Positions 62,259 to 64,000 of a stretch of DNA of 64,000 nt are shown one piece after another. The DNA is from Bacillota bacterium (GTDB taxonomy: Bacteria; Bacillota; Dethiobacteria; DTU022), in the NCBI GenBank assembly GCA_030611385.1, contig JAUWPV010000006.1:1-64000 (forward strand), in the 5' to 3' direction. The translations under genes and the position numbers were made by a program. The notes under the pieces were generated by a model. The model was given only the letters and a program-made list of their open reading frames with translations. It did not search any database and was not told the origin of the DNA. Position 1 is the stretch's first letter. Each line of letters starts with the position of its first letter.

Positions 62259-62732
62259 ATGGAAGAACAATTAAAAAATGTCTTTGCATCATATAACGGC
62301 GAAAAAAACGAGCTGATTCCTGTCCTGCAGGATGTTCAGGAAAAAATTGGCTATCTGCCCGATGAAGCGATGTGCGCGGTGGCCCGCTTTGTGAGGGTGC
62401 CCGAAAGCAAAGTTTTCGGGGTAGCCACTTTTTATGCTCGTTTTCATCTTAAGCCACGGGGAAAACATATTGTCCGCCTCTGCTGCGGAACAGCCTGCCA
62501 CGTGCGTGGCGCCAGTAAGGTTGCCGACAAAGTCAAAGGTCTCCTTAAGATCAGCGTTGGTGAGACCACCCCAGATATGAAGTATACATATGAAGAGGTG
62601 GCCTGTATCGGGGCCTGCGGCCTGGCCCCGGTCATGACTATAGACGCAAAAACCTTCGGCAAGCTTGATCCTGATAAAACGAAAAAGATTATCGAAGCCT
62701 TCGGCGAAACGCCGGAAGGGGGGCAGTCATAG
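62259..62732 (+). CDS. nuoE: NuoE-like [2Fe-2S] subunit (24 kDa type)
   Basis: 157 residues, thioredoxin-like fold. The cluster ligands are Cys75-x4-Cys80 (CCGTAC) and Cys116-x3-Cys120 (CIGAC), as in NuoE and HydC/HndA subunits. ELIPVLQDVQEKIGYLP is the conserved N-terminal helix. It passes electrons in NADH-linked electron-bifurcating hydrogenases or formate dehydrogenases. The stop TAG is directly followed by the GTG of the next small gene, so the three genes are tightly coupled. Whether it is part of a hydrogenase or other NADH dehydrogenase complex depends on the gene beyond the window. Confidence 0.92.
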   Translation: MEEQLKNVFASYNGEKNELIPVLQDVQEKIGYLPDEAMCAVARFVRVPESKVFGVATFYARFHLKPRGKHIVRLCCGTACHVRGASKVADKVKGLLKISVGETTPDMKYTYEEVACIGACGLAPVMTIDAKTFGKLDPDKTKKIIEAFGETPEGGQS

Positions 62733-62912
62733 GTGGAAAGGTTCATCGATCCCTGTTGCGATAAATGTTTCAACAGTAAAGAAAAGCCCTGTGATCAATT
62801 CGTGGAATGCTGTCTTGAAGGACCGCTCTGTCACGAAAGTGAACCGTGTAAGCAAGCACGTGAGGCGATTACCAACAAGTATTCGCACAGCGCACACTTC
62901 CGGGAACATTAG
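62733..62912 (+). CDS. 59-residue cysteine-rich protein between NuoE and NuoF
   Basis: Not in the track (below 60 residues). GTG 62733 begins directly after the nuoE stop. The protein opens MERFIDPCCDKCFNSKEKPC and has nine cysteines in the first 40 residues, spaced CC-x2-C, then C, CC, C, C. The spacing suggests metal or iron-sulfur binding. No membrane segment or known fold is recognised. Coupled translation implies a stoichiometric partner or assembly factor of the NuoE/NuoF unit. It may have homologues in related operons, often unannotated because of its size. Confidence 0.75.
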   Translation: MERFIDPCCDKCFNSKEKPCDQFVECCLEGPLCHESEPCKQAREAITNKYSHSAHFREH

Positions 62913-62950
62913 TGCTAATAATATAACCAGTGAAAGGAGAGAAGACAGAC

Positions 62951-64000
62951 GTGTATGAGAGACATATACTGATATGTGCCGGAACGGGCTGTATTTCCTC
63001 TGGTGCTCTTGATGTCAGGGATGCCCTGGCTGAACAGCTCAAAAAGCATGGTTTGGATGATAAAGTGCGTATTATCATGTCCGGATGTCACGGTTTCTGT
63101 GAACAGGGGCCGATCTTTATTGTCTACCCCGAAGATGTTTTTTATTGTGGGGTCCAGGCGGAGGATATACCGGAAATAGTGGAAGAGTATCTGATTAAAG
63201 GGAATATGATCGAGCGGTTGCTCTACAAAGACCCTGTCTCTGGAGAGACAGTTATTTCCCACGATCAGATCATGTTCTATAGCAAGCAGAAAAGGCTGGC
63301 CCTGCGCAACTGTGGGGTGATCGACCCAGAAAATATCGATGAATATATCATCCGCGGCGGCTATATTGGTTTGAAAAAAGCGCTGCAGATGGAGCCGATG
63401 GCTGTGGTCAATGAAGTGAAAAGCTCAGGACTGCGCGGCCGCGGTGGAGCCGGATTTCCCACCGGGATGAAGTGGCAGTTTGCCAATGGCAGTAAAGGAA
63501 ACAAGAAATATATTGTCTGTAACGCCGACGAGGGTGACCCGGGGGCTTTCATGGACCGCAGTCTATTAGAAGGAGACCCCCATGCTGTCTTAGAGGGCAT
63601 GCTTATTGCCGGGCAGGCTATTGGTGCTGGCGAAGGCTATATTTACGTCCGTTCAGAGTATCCCCTGGCTATCAAGCGCCTGCGCACGGCTATTGGCCAG
63701 GCTGAAGAATATGGCATGCTTGGCGGGAATATCCTGGGTTTTGGTTTTAATTTTAAGATTAAGATTAAAGAGGGTGCTGGTGCTTTTGTCTGTGGTGAAG
63801 AAACTGCCCTGCTCGCTTCGATTGAAGGAAAACGGGGTGTGCCCCGTCATCGTCCACCTTTTCCTGCTGTGGAAGGGCTGTGGGGTAAGCCGACTTGTAT
63901 CAATAACGTCGAGACCCTGGCTAATGTACCTCTGATTTTACGCCGCGGCGCTGAAGAATTTGCCTCTGTTGGCACTGAGGGCAGCAAGGGAACCAAGGTT
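62951..64000 (+). CDS. nuoF: NuoF-like NADH/FMN-binding subunit (3' end beyond window)
   Basis: Open frame from GTG 62951 to the window end (350 codons); the track omits it because no stop is included. Residues 1-90 are a fused thioredoxin-like [2Fe-2S] domain (CAGTGCISSGA, SGCHGFCEQGP), typical of HydB/HndC rather than complex I NuoF. The FMN/NADH domain follows: GLRGRGGAGFPTGMKW, CNADEGDPGAFMDR and GAGAFVCGEETALLASIEG. It oxidises or reduces NAD(P)H within the hydrogenase-type complex. AAAGGAGAG precedes the GTG by 11 bases. Confidence 0.92.
   Translation, partial: MYERHILICAGTGCISSGALDVRDALAEQLKKHGLDDKVRIIMSGCHGFCEQGPIFIVYPEDVFYCGVQAEDIPEIVEEYLIKGNMIERLLYKDPVSGETVISHDQIMFYSKQKRLALRNCGVIDPENIDEYIIRGGYIGLKKALQMEPMAVVNEVKSSGLRGRGGAGFPTGMKWQFANGSKGNKKYIVCNADEGDPGAFMDRSLLEGDPHAVLEGMLIAGQAIGAGEGYIYVRSEYPLAIKRLRTAIGQAEEYGMLGGNILGFGFNFKIKIKEGAGAFVCGEETALLASIEGKRGVPRHRPPFPAVEGLWGKPTCINNVETLANVPLILRRGAEEFASVGTEGSKGTKV

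Overview
The window looks like a chromosomal segment of an anaerobic, Gram-positive-type bacterium of the Bacillota (Clostridia-like). The support is strong GGAGG-type ribosome sites with frequent GTG/TTG starts, Gram-positive wall proteins (amidase, LytR-CpsA-Psr, LiaFSR-like signalling), and anaerobe enzymes: an AbfD-like 4-hydroxybutyryl-CoA dehydratase, butyrate kinase with phosphate butyryltransferase, an FprA flavodiiron protein, and NuoE/NuoF-type hydrogenase or diaphorase subunits. The exact genus cannot be read from the sequence. 

Layout. (1) 0-11.7 kb is a cell-surface cluster: a wall amidase, an anchored helical-repeat protein, two anchored cohesin proteins, and two large secreted proteins that each begin with a dockerin and continue as FN3-like or Ig-like repeats. 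This reads as a self-contained, non-cellulosomal cohesin-dockerin surface assembly. (2) 11.8-19.4 kb is housekeeping: tRNA-Arg, a small membrane protein plus sodium:solute symporter, LarE, an MBL hydrolase, glycerol kinase, DUF502 and DUF192 proteins, and a tRNA-His/tRNA-Gln pair. (3) 19.4-21.0 kb is a decayed insertion sequence. (4) 21.3-28.8 kb is metabolic: AbfD, an FAD oxidoreductase, a cysteine-desulfurase-like protein, a NIF3-like protein and a frameshifted ADP-forming acyl-CoA synthetase. (5) 29.0-35.4 kb holds signal peptidase I, homoserine dehydrogenase, LiaF/S/R-like genes, an AlkD-like protein and an LCP protein. (6) 35.4-48.0 kb is a defence-like island. A 3.8-kb AT-rich segment flanked by 54-bp direct repeats carries a TPR-like gene, a DUF2971 gene and an unknown protein with a PD-(D/E)XK-like C-terminus. 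Next comes a type I restriction operon in which a reverse transcriptase and a RhuM-family gene sit between hsdS and hsdR. (7) 48.1-64 kb holds Tex, buk-ptb, a PLP decarboxylase, an enlarged RND exporter with a TetR regulator, cupin plus FprA, a membrane trypsin-like protease, and the start of a NuoE/small Cys-rich/NuoF operon cut by the window end.

The strongest candidates for something undescribed are: the reverse transcriptase embedded in the type I RM operon (42.2-43.7 kb), the repeat-flanked 3.8-kb cargo beside it, the cohesin-dockerin surface cluster with TPPTGG C-terminal signals, and two genes (glpK, membrane protease) that lack any canonical start codon and appear to begin at AUC after a good Shine-Dalgarno. 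Several genes are broken (transposase, acyl-CoA synthetase, TPR-like gene, small membrane gene). Assembly error cannot be excluded for the single-base cases. All family assignments are by reading the protein sequences, without database searches.
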